NCBI GenBank assembly: GCA_964589825.1
Contig: CAZPUS010000023.1
Span: 1 to 49,788 of the forward strand
Source of the DNA: CAZPUS01 sp964589825
GTDB taxonomy: Bacteria > Fibrobacterota > Chitinivibrionia > Chitinivibrionales > WJKA01
Length of the DNA stretch: 49,788 nucleotides
Reading direction: 5' to 3'
The translations under genes and the position numbers were made by a program. The notes beneath the pieces are model-generated. The model was not told where the DNA came from and searched no databases. It saw nothing but the letters and a program-made list of their open reading frames with translations. Every line of letters starts with the position of its first letter. The first letter of the stretch is position 1. This document shows positions 42,087 to 49,788 of this stretch, piece by piece.

Positions 42087-44900
42087 TTACCTCAGTTCCA
42101 CATCGATGCGATTCTGTGCACTCTTTTTACCGTTTTTTTGCAGGGAGTTCCGTTCGATAATTGCATAGTTATTGTTCCTCGATGCAGTGTAGCCGATGTC
42201 TTTTTTGTTAAGTCTTATCCTCCCGATCCCGTATTCTCCATATTCCTTACGATCCGGATTATGATACACCACACGAATTTTCCGATCCGCAAACCAGGAA
42301 TCCACTGCAAATTCACCGTCCTTTCCAAACTGTTCCTTTTTGAGCTTTGGATGAAGGCATAAATCACCGAGGTATCCCCGTATGCCGCACATCTGTGTTA
42401 CAACAGCGGTAATAAACCATGTCGCCGACCCTGTCAGGTAACAGTATCCCCCCCGCCCCTGTGTGGTAAAATACGAGGGAAGATTAGGAAATGTCTTTGC
42501 GGTAGACGAATCCATACATAAAGAAACAATCTCCCTGAACAACCTGTAGGCGTAATCGACGAAGCCCTGTTTGTAAAGCCCGTACATATACATGGCGTTC
42601 ATCTGGTTCCAGATGGACCCATGTTCCTTTACCCCGTACACGAACCCGGACACTCGTCCCAAATCTAGTTTGAGCTTTTTGAATTCGGTACAAAGACGTA
42701 TTCCGCCGGTCTGCCTGTTGTAAAGATACTTGTCAAGGGATTTCTGTATCTCGGGAATACGTTCTCTATCCGCAACACCACCCATAACCGGAATCACCTG
42801 TGAGGTAAGGTCCATACAAACGCCATCCTTGTGATCCCCGTCGACCCGGCGTGCATGATCGTCGTAATGGCCGTTAAAAAATCTGCGGCCGTGTTTTGTC
42901 TTTACCCATTCCTTTTCCCGAATATGGCGATACATATACTCCGCTTTCTGTTCAAGATCACCGGCAAGTTCCTGCGTTGGCACATCTACACGTTCCCCCG
43001 AAACAGTATGCACCACACGGTCAAAAAATGCGAAAAGCGCCTCGCGTTTTTGTGTTACTGATTCATATGCAATAGTATTCTGCCCGGAAAGTTTGTCAAG
43101 CAGGGGCAGCATTTCGGCTGCCAGTGATACGCTGTCAACCCCGTGATTGTGCAGATGCCGGACAAGCGCTGCAAGTTCCCGGCAATTCCATGCATAAAAA
43201 CTGTAAAACGCGACCGACTCCCCTCTTGTTCGCGCCATGTCATACGTATCGTTCCAGTCCCCCCCTTCAAGCAGGATATTGTTGTGCTCCCCCACATTGA
43301 ACACCACGGAAAGCTGCATAAGCAGCACATGCTCCAGGATACTTCCTTTATAGACATTGCCCTGTGCATCTTTGAGTTTCGTTCCGTAAGAAGCCTCATC
43401 CCATTGTGAATCGAGTCTCGTTGAACGGTGACTGAATTTATCCTTCCAGTAAGGAATCTCACTGAGCAGTATACGATAATCCCCGGTTTGCTGGATATAA
43501 AAGTTGAGCACGAAAAACGGCCACGTGCCGTGATCGCACCAGGTCCGTACGATATCGTTTCTGTCTGCAACGAATTCACCTGGTTTTGTTCCGATAATTG
43601 TCGCGTTACTGCCATCGATTCGTACACCAAGAAAGTTATTGACAATATCATCTTTTGTACGCTGCGGATCCATCAGAAAAAGCGTCAGCAGATCGGACCA
43701 CAAATCACGCCACCCACGCCCTCCGCGTCCGTAGCCATAATCGGGAAGATACGAATTGCCGTATATTTTCCGGCAAAAGGCCTGAAAAGAAATCCAGCGA
43801 AGTAACTGATTCACGTCCGACTCGGGTGAATGAAGTGCCACAGGATCGGTCGCGTCCTGCCAGTACTGTTTTGTAAGCACTAACGATGCTTCCGCTTTTT
43901 TCTTTGTTCCGAATTTTGTGCTCCACTGTGTAATACGACGATTCGAGTCGGTAATACCATTACAGCATATGAATGTTTTCTCATTTCCCGGCTTCAGTTC
44001 ACCCGAACTGAACTGTACCGCACCTACAGCCTCCACCCCCTGTGGCGGATTTCCGTGATATTTAGGTGCAGAACGACGTTCATATATGGCCTCCGGATTA
44101 TCGAGAGACCCCCCTTCACCCGTAAAATCAATCATGCTGCTCCATACCTGACGCGGTTTACCGCCGTTCTCGGTATAGCCCAGCACAAAATATCGGGTCG
44201 TGTTGGGTCGATGCCCGCTTTCGTCATGCACGATGCGGGGTATAACGACCACCCCATCATCACGTTGTGCAATCGCATTGAACATGCTCGTTACCTGCCG
44301 GTGATCTCTGATATTATCGGCACTTCGTGCAAATATGGGTGTGGCATACGTCGGCGTCACCCGTAATGTTTTTTTTCCCGTGTTTCGTATGGTAACTATA
44401 CAAATCTCTATCAGTTCGTTTGAGGATGGAACGAATACCGTTATTGTCGCTTCGAGCGGCATCCACGGACAGCGCCGCGTTACCGAAAAGTATCCCAGCC
44501 CTGCATGAACGGTGCTCCCTTTTTTCCGCTTCCATTTGCGCGCTTTTTCAGCCGCAGACACCCCGGTAATCGACCATGGTTCCCTGCCTGGAACCGACAC
44601 CCAAAAATTCCTGCTGCTGTCAATCCGGTGAAGGTCTTCGGTCACTACGGGTATCGAATGATATGCGTCAAAATCACTACAGATATCACCCTTAAGTTGA
44701 GGCGTCACGGAACACTTCATTCCGCCGTGATTCATCAGAGGAAAATACAGCCCTGTTACATAATCAGCGTCAGTCACCTGAAACGAGCCGTCTTTTTCAT
44801 TGGCAAACTGCCATAAAGAACCTTTATTAATGCGTGCATATTGCCCTCCTGTCATTTTTTTGCTGCGAGATCTGGACGGATATGATGCTGATGATTTCAT
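42087..44900 (-). CDS. GH94 family beta-glucoside phosphorylase (cellobiose/cellodextrin phosphorylase-like)
   Basis: This 937-residue cytoplasmic enzyme cleaves a beta-linked disaccharide or oligosaccharide with phosphate to give a sugar 1-phosphate. The N-terminal super-sandwich domain (FQVTDADYVTGLYFPLMNHGGMKC...LEATITVFVPSSNELIEICIVTIRNTGKKTLRV) precedes the (alpha/alpha)6 barrel. The barrel includes YGYGRGGRGWRDLWSD and LLEGGDWNDTYD, where the aspartate of the GGDWND motif corresponds to the GH94 general acid. DGVCMDLTSQVIPV and GSIWNQMNAMYMYGLY are further family blocks. AGGAGA lies 7 bases before the ATG. Substrate specificity (cellobiose, cellodextrin, laminaribiose, beta-1,2-glucan, chitobiose) cannot be settled by reading. 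It is cotranscribed with the long GreA-like gene. Confidence 0.9.
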   Translation of the reverse strand: MKSSASYPSRSRSKKMTGGQYARINKGSLWQFANEKDGSFQVTDADYVTGLYFPLMNHGGMKCSVTPQLKGDICSDFDAYHSIPVVTEDLHRIDSSRNFWVSVPGREPWSITGVSAAEKARKWKRKKGSTVHAGLGYFSVTRRCPWMPLEATITVFVPSSNELIEICIVTIRNTGKKTLRVTPTYATPIFARSADNIRDHRQVTSMFNAIAQRDDGVVVIPRIVHDESGHRPNTTRYFVLGYTENGGKPRQVWSSMIDFTGEGGSLDNPEAIYERRSAPKYHGNPPQGVEAVGAVQFSSGELKPGNEKTFICCNGITDSNRRITQWSTKFGTKKKAEASLVLTKQYWQDATDPVALHSPESDVNQLLRWISFQAFCRKIYGNSYLPDYGYGRGGRGWRDLWSDLLTLFLMDPQRTKDDIVNNFLGVRIDGSNATIIGTKPGEFVADRNDIVRTWCDHGTWPFFVLNFYIQQTGDYRILLSEIPYWKDKFSHRSTRLDSQWDEASYGTKLKDAQGNVYKGSILEHVLLMQLSVVFNVGEHNNILLEGGDWNDTYDMARTRGESVAFYSFYAWNCRELAALVRHLHNHGVDSVSLAAEMLPLLDKLSGQNTIAYESVTQKREALFAFFDRVVHTVSGERVDVPTQELAGDLEQKAEYMYRHIREKEWVKTKHGRRFFNGHYDDHARRVDGDHKDGVCMDLTSQVIPVMGGVADRERIPEIQKSLDKYLYNRQTGGIRLCTEFKKLKLDLGRVSGFVYGVKEHGSIWNQMNAMYMYGLYKQGFVDYAYRLFREIVSLCMDSSTAKTFPNLPSYFTTQGRGGYCYLTGSATWFITAVVTQMCGIRGYLGDLCLHPKLKKEQFGKDGEFAVDSWFADRKIRVVYHNPDRKEYGEYGIGRIRLNKKDIGYTASRNNNYAIIERNSLQKNGKKSAQNRIDVELR

Positions 44901-44937
44901 GGAACATCTCCTTTACATATCGTAACGGATAATTAAA

Positions 44938-45054
44938 CCTGAATAGAGCGCTTTCGATGACCAAAAATGCGATAACCCGTTCTGGTATTTTGTGTCCTAT
45001 AATTACGGAGTAACCTTGTCGGTTGTCTCTTGGTTATCAAGAATATAAAAATAG
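44938..45054 (+). repeat. intergenic repeat, copy C
   Basis: Head CCTGAATAGAGCGCTTTCGA and, 77 bases on, tail GGAGTAACCTTGTCGGTTGT, ending ATATAAAAATAG. AACC-TTGTC-GGTT can form a small hairpin like the one in copy B. It occupies the first part of the divergent gap between the GH94 and trmB-like genes. The rest (45055-45288) contains TTTGACA near 45070 but no convincing -10 box. Confidence 0.6.
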
Positions 45055-45288
45055 TGCACGCACCACCAGATTTGACAAATAATATCATTCGTTTCAGGTT
45101 AAACGCTTATCCGGTAAAAATACTATACGTGCGCCAGTTTTTCAGACAGGAAAGGAAAACTGCATTTGCGGACAGCAGGAGCTCATACTTTGATCCTGTT
45201 GTGTGTCCCCTCATCACGGGTAATTGTCAATATGGTATTTTTTACTTATCAACAGTGCCCGAGTCTCTCACCTTACAAGGAACTCCGC

Positions 45289-45957
45289 ATGGCCCGAGGA
45301 CGCCATCCGGTACGGTTAAGAATTTCACGACCGGATCCGGAAATCGAAATGAAATATCTTACCAGGTTTGACAACCGCGAATTGTATCAGTCACCGCAGC
45401 ACTTTACAAAGCTCAACTCGTCAACGCTATTCGGAAACGAAAATCCTCTTCACATTGACGCAGGATGCGGCACCGGTGATTTTTTATGTGAACACGCACA
45501 ACAGCATCCGGATATAAACCACGTCGGGATAGACACCTGGACAAAAGGGCTTTTAAAAGGGATACATGAAGCGGCAGATCGCGGTTTATCAAATATTCAT
45601 TTTATTAAAGCGGATATCAGGAATATTGTACCCATCTTTGAGGATGCGTGTACGGATATGTTTTACATTCTTTTCCCCGCGCCGGTACTTAAAAAAAAAC
45701 ATAAAAAACACGAAATCCTCTCTAACGAGCTTCTTTCCCGCCTGCCGCGCATACTCTCCCCTGCAGCACGTGTCCTTGTCTGCACCGATTCCACCGACTA
45801 TTACGAAATCATGAAGGAAACGGTCAATCGATCCGCCACCGCATTGGAAATGACGCAACTTGCGCATTATCCTGATATGATGGATACGTTCCACTACCGA
45901 AAATGGCACGCTCAGGGACGCCACATACACTGCTTTTTATTAGAACACGCAGAGTAA
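45289..45957 (+). CDS. trmB: TrmB-like tRNA (guanine-N7)-methyltransferase, divergent
   Basis: This is a 222-residue class I methyltransferase. The start at 45289 (MARGRHPVRLRI) has AAGGAA six bases upstream. The S-adenosylmethionine site is LHIDAGCGTGDFLCEHA (about 60-76), followed by VGIDTW and the NIHFIKADIRNI strand, as in TrmB. The downstream strand YILFPAPVLKKKHKKHEIL aligns with the family's FPDPWPKKRHxKRRL block. Here the DPWP core is replaced by APVL, losing the conserved aspartate used for guanine binding. ARVLVCTDSTDYYEIM matches the family's L-TD-xxY element. It may still be TrmB in this lineage or a paralogue with altered specificity. It converges with the next gene with only 13 bases between them. 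Confidence 0.75.
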   Translation: MARGRHPVRLRISRPDPEIEMKYLTRFDNRELYQSPQHFTKLNSSTLFGNENPLHIDAGCGTGDFLCEHAQQHPDINHVGIDTWTKGLLKGIHEAADRGLSNIHFIKADIRNIVPIFEDACTDMFYILFPAPVLKKKHKKHEILSNELLSRLPRILSPAARVLVCTDSTDYYEIMKETVNRSATALEMTQLAHYPDMMDTFHYRKWHAQGRHIHCFLLEHAE

Positions 45958-45970
45958 CAGCCGGCCTTTT

Positions 45971-48900
45971 TTATCGAACCAGCAGCAGTTTTTTCGCCTT
46001 TCTAAAACGTCCCGCTTTTAATCGATAAATGTACGGCCCGGCTCCTGCAGGAGATCCCGCGGCATTTTTCCCGTCCCAGACTGTCGTATGATACGCCCGT
46101 TTCATACGCTCATTCGGACCAATCAACCGGCGTACGAGCCTGCCCTGCATGTTGTAGATATCAAGCGTCACCCTACAGCGTCGCGGAAGCGCAAACCGAA
46201 TAACCGTAAGTCGCTGAAACGGATTGGGGAAATTGGCTCCGAGCATGAAAGCGGTAGGAAGCTGCAGACGCGGCATAACCACCGCATAGTGATCGTAGGT
46301 CTCCTTTCTGTCATCCATTCCCACCGATACGAGTTTGTACTCATACTTAACCCCATTGGTCACCTCGAAATCGGTCAGTTGGTATCTGCGGGTGCTGCGA
46401 GATGTTCCCCCCTCGGCACCGGGAATAATCTTTCTGTTAACCTGTACCCACGACGTGTCCTCGTGCGCGATTGCACCACGTTTTAAAAGACCGTGTGCAC
46501 GCTTCATGAGGGTATCGGGAAGCGAATTCGAATCGGCCGCCATGGTCACACTGTCAAGGAATTCCGGTTTAATCCGTCTTTTGAGAATAAAACCGAGATT
46601 GTTGTGTTCGCTCTCTGTCTGCCAGCAGACCGTATCACGCCCGTCTCCGCCCACCGCAAAAAAGGAGTCGACTGTGACCGGCAGTGTATTCTCCTCGGAG
46701 ATATATATCCATGCCGAATCGTGTAACACAGTATCCAGCTGCACCAATAGTTCATTCGCGGATTTATTATGCTGCACCCGATAGCCGTAATCCTCGAGTA
46801 ACGGAAGTGTATCGGGTGGTGTTTTATCTGATCCTTCATAAATAAACATATATTGCGGAGAGTGGCTGCTGAAGTAATTCCTTATTTTTACCACAGGATA
46901 AAAACGCGATCTGGGATTAGCGTCAATACTGAATTTGGCAGTATTGGCAGACGCCTCAATCACCCAGCATCCCTGCGCTTCGTTAAACCCGTCGCCATCA
47001 AAATCACCGTTGTCATCGGTGACCTGTGTTCCGACCGTCACGGATATTCCCGACGTATTCGTGATATCCTTTATCACGCTGTCCATACTCGACGCACTGC
47101 CGTGATCTTTGTGGATATCGTAGGCCATGGCGATTTTGTAAGGAATATCTGTTGTCTCAAACAGTGTCGGGGTCGTTCCTTTTTCTTTCAAGTACCAGAA
47201 ACGTGCGTGCCTACCTTCGATAAGCTGTGAAACCGTATCGTCAGCTATTGCACCGAACATTACGTGATCGGTTCCGTCTTTGTATCCCTGCCATGTAAAA
47301 CCCGTACCCCGGTAATTGGTCCCGCTTCCACTGTGATACAAGCCGCCGGATGTATCATCGACGTATGTTTCCACCAAGTCGTCGGTTGTTGCGGAATACG
47401 CCATACTGAGTGCAGGGCGAAGGGTATCGAGTCCGTCAGATGCTGCCACGATATTCACCTGCTCGAATATGCGTCCCGTAGGATAAATGGTATACTGCCT
47501 TGTAAAGCCGACACTGTCATCCGATGCATCTTTTACTGTAACGGTATCGGTAGTTGTCACGCGTATATACAAAGACGTTGTGTCAAGCGTCACCCCAAGA
47601 TTTGCTGTGTTTTGCACATTGCCTCCCCATGAAGAATCAATCGAGCCGCTTGTTGAATAGCGCCATTTAAAGGGATTCATCTGCCCGTCAGCGGCAACCA
47701 GATTACTTGCAGAATACCAGTTGGTATTCGGATCCGTTTCTGAGCTTACATAATAGCTGATACCTCCACACGCCTTAGCTCCGGATGTCCCGCATTTGAG
47801 ATCTATGACGATGGCAAAATCATTATCCCCGCTTGCCCCGAGCTGATCTCCTTCGAAATTCTTTACTACAATTGAATCACTATCCACTGTCCAGGTCATT
47901 TTTTTCGCCTCACCCACTTCAAGCCTGCCTGTTGCATCATCGTCATCAATAAATACTTTGGTATTTCCCGCAGATGTCACCGTGGTATCGAGCGCGAGAA
48001 TCATACGGTTTTGCGGCTGATCAACAGAGACCACGTAATTCGTATCACCGGCACCGAGTTGGGAACTGAGCTTGGTATTGGCGATATAGACGTTCGCCGG
48101 ATCCGCATGGTCGGCCCAGTAATTGCTGATTCTAAACACCGGGAAACGTCGCGTCGGATTCCCGTGGATATAGAAATGCGTGGTATTGTTATCATCGCAG
48201 CGCAGCCAGTAAAGACCTTCGGATGAACGATACCCGCGTTGGAACACGGTCTTGACCGTGGCCTGGGACATACCCGACTGATACACGCGTATATCGTCAA
48301 TTTTTCCGTCATATCCGGCTCCTATGGTAAGCGGAGTGTTTACCGCCGTGACATCAAAGGAGCCACTCTGTGCTATGGTATCGACCACACCGTCAATGTA
48401 GATAGCCACATCGTCTGTAAACCCCACATAGGTGGCAGCCACATGATGCCATCCGTCACCGGTACCGACCGCTGACGCACTTGTAAAGGAGCTCCCGTCA
48501 AGTGAAAAGGTCAGTTTCTCGTCACTGCCAAGAGAAAGTTTATATCCCTGACCACCGCTATAGTGACTGACAATATCGGCAGCCGATGTGTGATCGTCCG
48601 GATCGATCCATGCCATAAGTGTCACTTCATTTTCACAATCCAGACTCGCATCGTGGCTCACTTCGACCCCGTCCCCGGCCGTTGCATCAAGCTGCAATGC
48701 TGCCCCCCACTTCCCATCCGATATCCATGAAGACCCACCACCCGCAGCGGTTACCGCGCCGGCCAGATCCAGATGCGTGCGACTCCATGCAGTATCGCCC
48801 GTGCCCTCATCAAGTGTCCAGTGACCTCTGATATGATGTTCCCATGCACGCGCCATTGCCATAGTTCCGTCAAGGACTTCCAGGCTGTCATATGTACGAT

Positions 48901-49788
48901 ATTCATTCACATGCCCTGCGGGAGCATTTTGCGCGTTCCATCCTTTGTGAACAAAATCGATCATGAATTCCCATTCCTGATGCGCCCCTCCGGCTATTTT
49001 CCAATCCGAATCTCCGATACCGACGTATTCACTCTGAGCCGTAGTGTCGTCTGCCTGGCTCCAATCTTTATACAACGCCAGAAGCAAATCGAATGTGTCC
49101 TTATCCGCATGCGATCTTAAAAGATATCCGCACTGGGCTGGATCGCCGTTTTCTACATAACTGGTGACATTATCCGATGCAGTGCCGCCGAGCCGAAATT
49201 CGAGACCGTCCGCCGGGTCGTATCCGTCAGCGGTATCAGCGGTCATTCTGATAAATATCCTGCCGCATCCATGTACCGTATATTCCACCGTAAATGCATT
49301 GAACGGTGCGGCAGCGATTTTCTGCTGTATCCGCACAAGCGCATCACTCGAATCGAGGATATTAATCGTACCGGTCTGCGCATAGCTGTTTTTGCTGTTT
49401 GTGCGCCAGTAGAACAAATTCGTACTGAGCTGATCGTTTCCACCGGCGTCGGGCTGATTAGAGAGCAGATCGATTCCCCCGCCATTGCTTTCATTGAACA
49501 CCAGCGACCAGTCTCGCGTAGACAATGTACAGGCATCGGCTGCAGTGCCGCTGTTTCTGCTCAGGGTGATAGGATTATAGCGTACGAGACCCATTACTTT
49601 TATATGACCGGTACCGGTAAGCTGCGGGATATCTGCAGCAGCATACACTCCCGCTTTGTTATCAGTCCCGTTCACATTCAGATGATACGTATACAGCGTA
49701 TCGCCCGCCGCGGTCTGCAGCTCAACCCCGGAGGCCAGATAGACCGAATCGACCGTCTCGTCTGTATAAAGAGAACAAATCGCTGCAT
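45971..49788 (-). CDS. large secreted LamG-domain protein with T9SS sorting domain (5' end beyond window)
   Basis: The frame is open to the right edge without a credible start, so at least 1271 residues are present and the N-terminus is missing. A LamG/concanavalin-like domain (GHWTLDEGTGDTAWSR, LTIGAGYDGKIDDIRVYQS) occupies roughly residues 310-510. Around it are repeated beta-sandwich segments, including two copies of a motif near NPTRRFPVFRISNYWADH and NPRSRFYPVVKIRNYFSSH. The end has FNNLGFILKRR-type FN3 sequence and the T9SS type A tail: MLGANFPNPFQRLTVIRFALP, VTLDIYNMQGRLVRRL, WDGKNAAGSPAGAGPYIYRL and KKLLLVR. A surface or extracellular carbohydrate-binding role is likely; no catalytic motif is seen. 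Confidence 0.85.
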   Translation of the reverse strand, partial: AAICSLYTDETVDSVYLASGVELQTAAGDTLYTYHLNVNGTDNKAGVYAAADIPQLTGTGHIKVMGLVRYNPITLSRNSGTAADACTLSTRDWSLVFNESNGGGIDLLSNQPDAGGNDQLSTNLFYWRTNSKNSYAQTGTINILDSSDALVRIQQKIAAAPFNAFTVEYTVHGCGRIFIRMTADTADGYDPADGLEFRLGGTASDNVTSYVENGDPAQCGYLLRSHADKDTFDLLLALYKDWSQADDTTAQSEYVGIGDSDWKIAGGAHQEWEFMIDFVHKGWNAQNAPAGHVNEYRTYDSLEVLDGTMAMARAWEHHIRGHWTLDEGTGDTAWSRTHLDLAGAVTAAGGGSSWISDGKWGAALQLDATAGDGVEVSHDASLDCENEVTLMAWIDPDDHTSAADIVSHYSGGQGYKLSLGSDEKLTFSLDGSSFTSASAVGTGDGWHHVAATYVGFTDDVAIYIDGVVDTIAQSGSFDVTAVNTPLTIGAGYDGKIDDIRVYQSGMSQATVKTVFQRGYRSSEGLYWLRCDDNNTTHFYIHGNPTRRFPVFRISNYWADHADPANVYIANTKLSSQLGAGDTNYVVSVDQPQNRMILALDTTVTSAGNTKVFIDDDDATGRLEVGEAKKMTWTVDSDSIVVKNFEGDQLGASGDNDFAIVIDLKCGTSGAKACGGISYYVSSETDPNTNWYSASNLVAADGQMNPFKWRYSTSGSIDSSWGGNVQNTANLGVTLDTTSLYIRVTTTDTVTVKDASDDSVGFTRQYTIYPTGRIFEQVNIVAASDGLDTLRPALSMAYSATTDDLVETYVDDTSGGLYHSGSGTNYRGTGFTWQGYKDGTDHVMFGAIADDTVSQLIEGRHARFWYLKEKGTTPTLFETTDIPYKIAMAYDIHKDHGSASSMDSVIKDITNTSGISVTVGTQVTDDNGDFDGDGFNEAQGCWVIEASANTAKFSIDANPRSRFYPVVKIRNYFSSHSPQYMFIYEGSDKTPPDTLPLLEDYGYRVQHNKSANELLVQLDTVLHDSAWIYISEENTLPVTVDSFFAVGGDGRDTVCWQTESEHNNLGFILKRRIKPEFLDSVTMAADSNSLPDTLMKRAHGLLKRGAIAHEDTSWVQVNRKIIPGAEGGTSRSTRRYQLTDFEVTNGVKYEYKLVSVGMDDRKETYDHYAVVMPRLQLPTAFMLGANFPNPFQRLTVIRFALPRRCRVTLDIYNMQGRLVRRLIGPNERMKRAYHTTVWDGKNAAGSPAGAGPYIYRLKAGRFRKAKKLLLVR

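Overview
This window looks like a chromosomal segment of a Gram-negative, flagellated, polysaccharide-degrading bacterium. The best guess is the Fibrobacterota/Chitinivibrionia-like neighbourhood; this is inferred from gene content only. The supporting features are several secreted proteins ending in T9SS-type (Por secretion tail) sorting domains, a type III glutamine synthetase, a GH94 phosphorylase, pectate-lyase and GH-like enzymes, and a long GreA-like protein of the kind known from chlamydiae and spirochaetes. There is no rRNA, tRNA, CRISPR array or intact mobile element that I can support.

Layout, left to right. (1) 1-53 is a pure C run, probably an assembly edge artefact. (2) 229-11458, minus strand, is a flagellar basal-body/export block read in the order flgC, a small unknown gene, fliE, fliF, a terminator, a new sigma70-like promoter, fliG, fliH, fliI, fliJ. 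A giant secreted T9SS-tailed protein is tacked onto the end. A textbook sigma54 promoter precedes flgC. A near-consensus sigma28 promoter faces the other way and drives nothing but a short terminated stretch, a candidate flagellar-regulon small RNA. (3) cobT (minus) and a cytoplasmic GHL6-like glycosidase (minus) follow, then a divergent pair of secreted proteins on plus: a pectate-lyase-fold protein and a possible CBM protein. (4) 18969-23632 is an AraC regulator plus two ABC exporters on either side of it. (5) 23735-25540 is a decayed GH63-like fragment and a secreted propeller protein.

(6) 26058-36229 is a compact nitrogen-assimilation unit on plus: gltB, gltD, a GAF-AAA+-HTH sigma54 activator, and glnN (GSIII). 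Both gltB and glnN carry clear sigma54 promoters, so the activator encoded between them is the obvious candidate regulator. (7) 36658-45957 holds a large secreted propeller/FN3 protein, a GH43 remnant, a GH94 phosphorylase followed by the long GreA-like gene (one minus operon), and a divergent trmB-like gene. (8) 45971 to the right edge is a T9SS-tailed LamG protein whose start lies outside the window.

A degenerate intergenic repeat of about 110 bp occurs at least three times (near 18742, 25598 and 44938), with two weaker relatives near 12950 and 15150. It is the least explained structure here, together with the sigma28-driven transcript. All family assignments come from reading motifs; no database search was possible.
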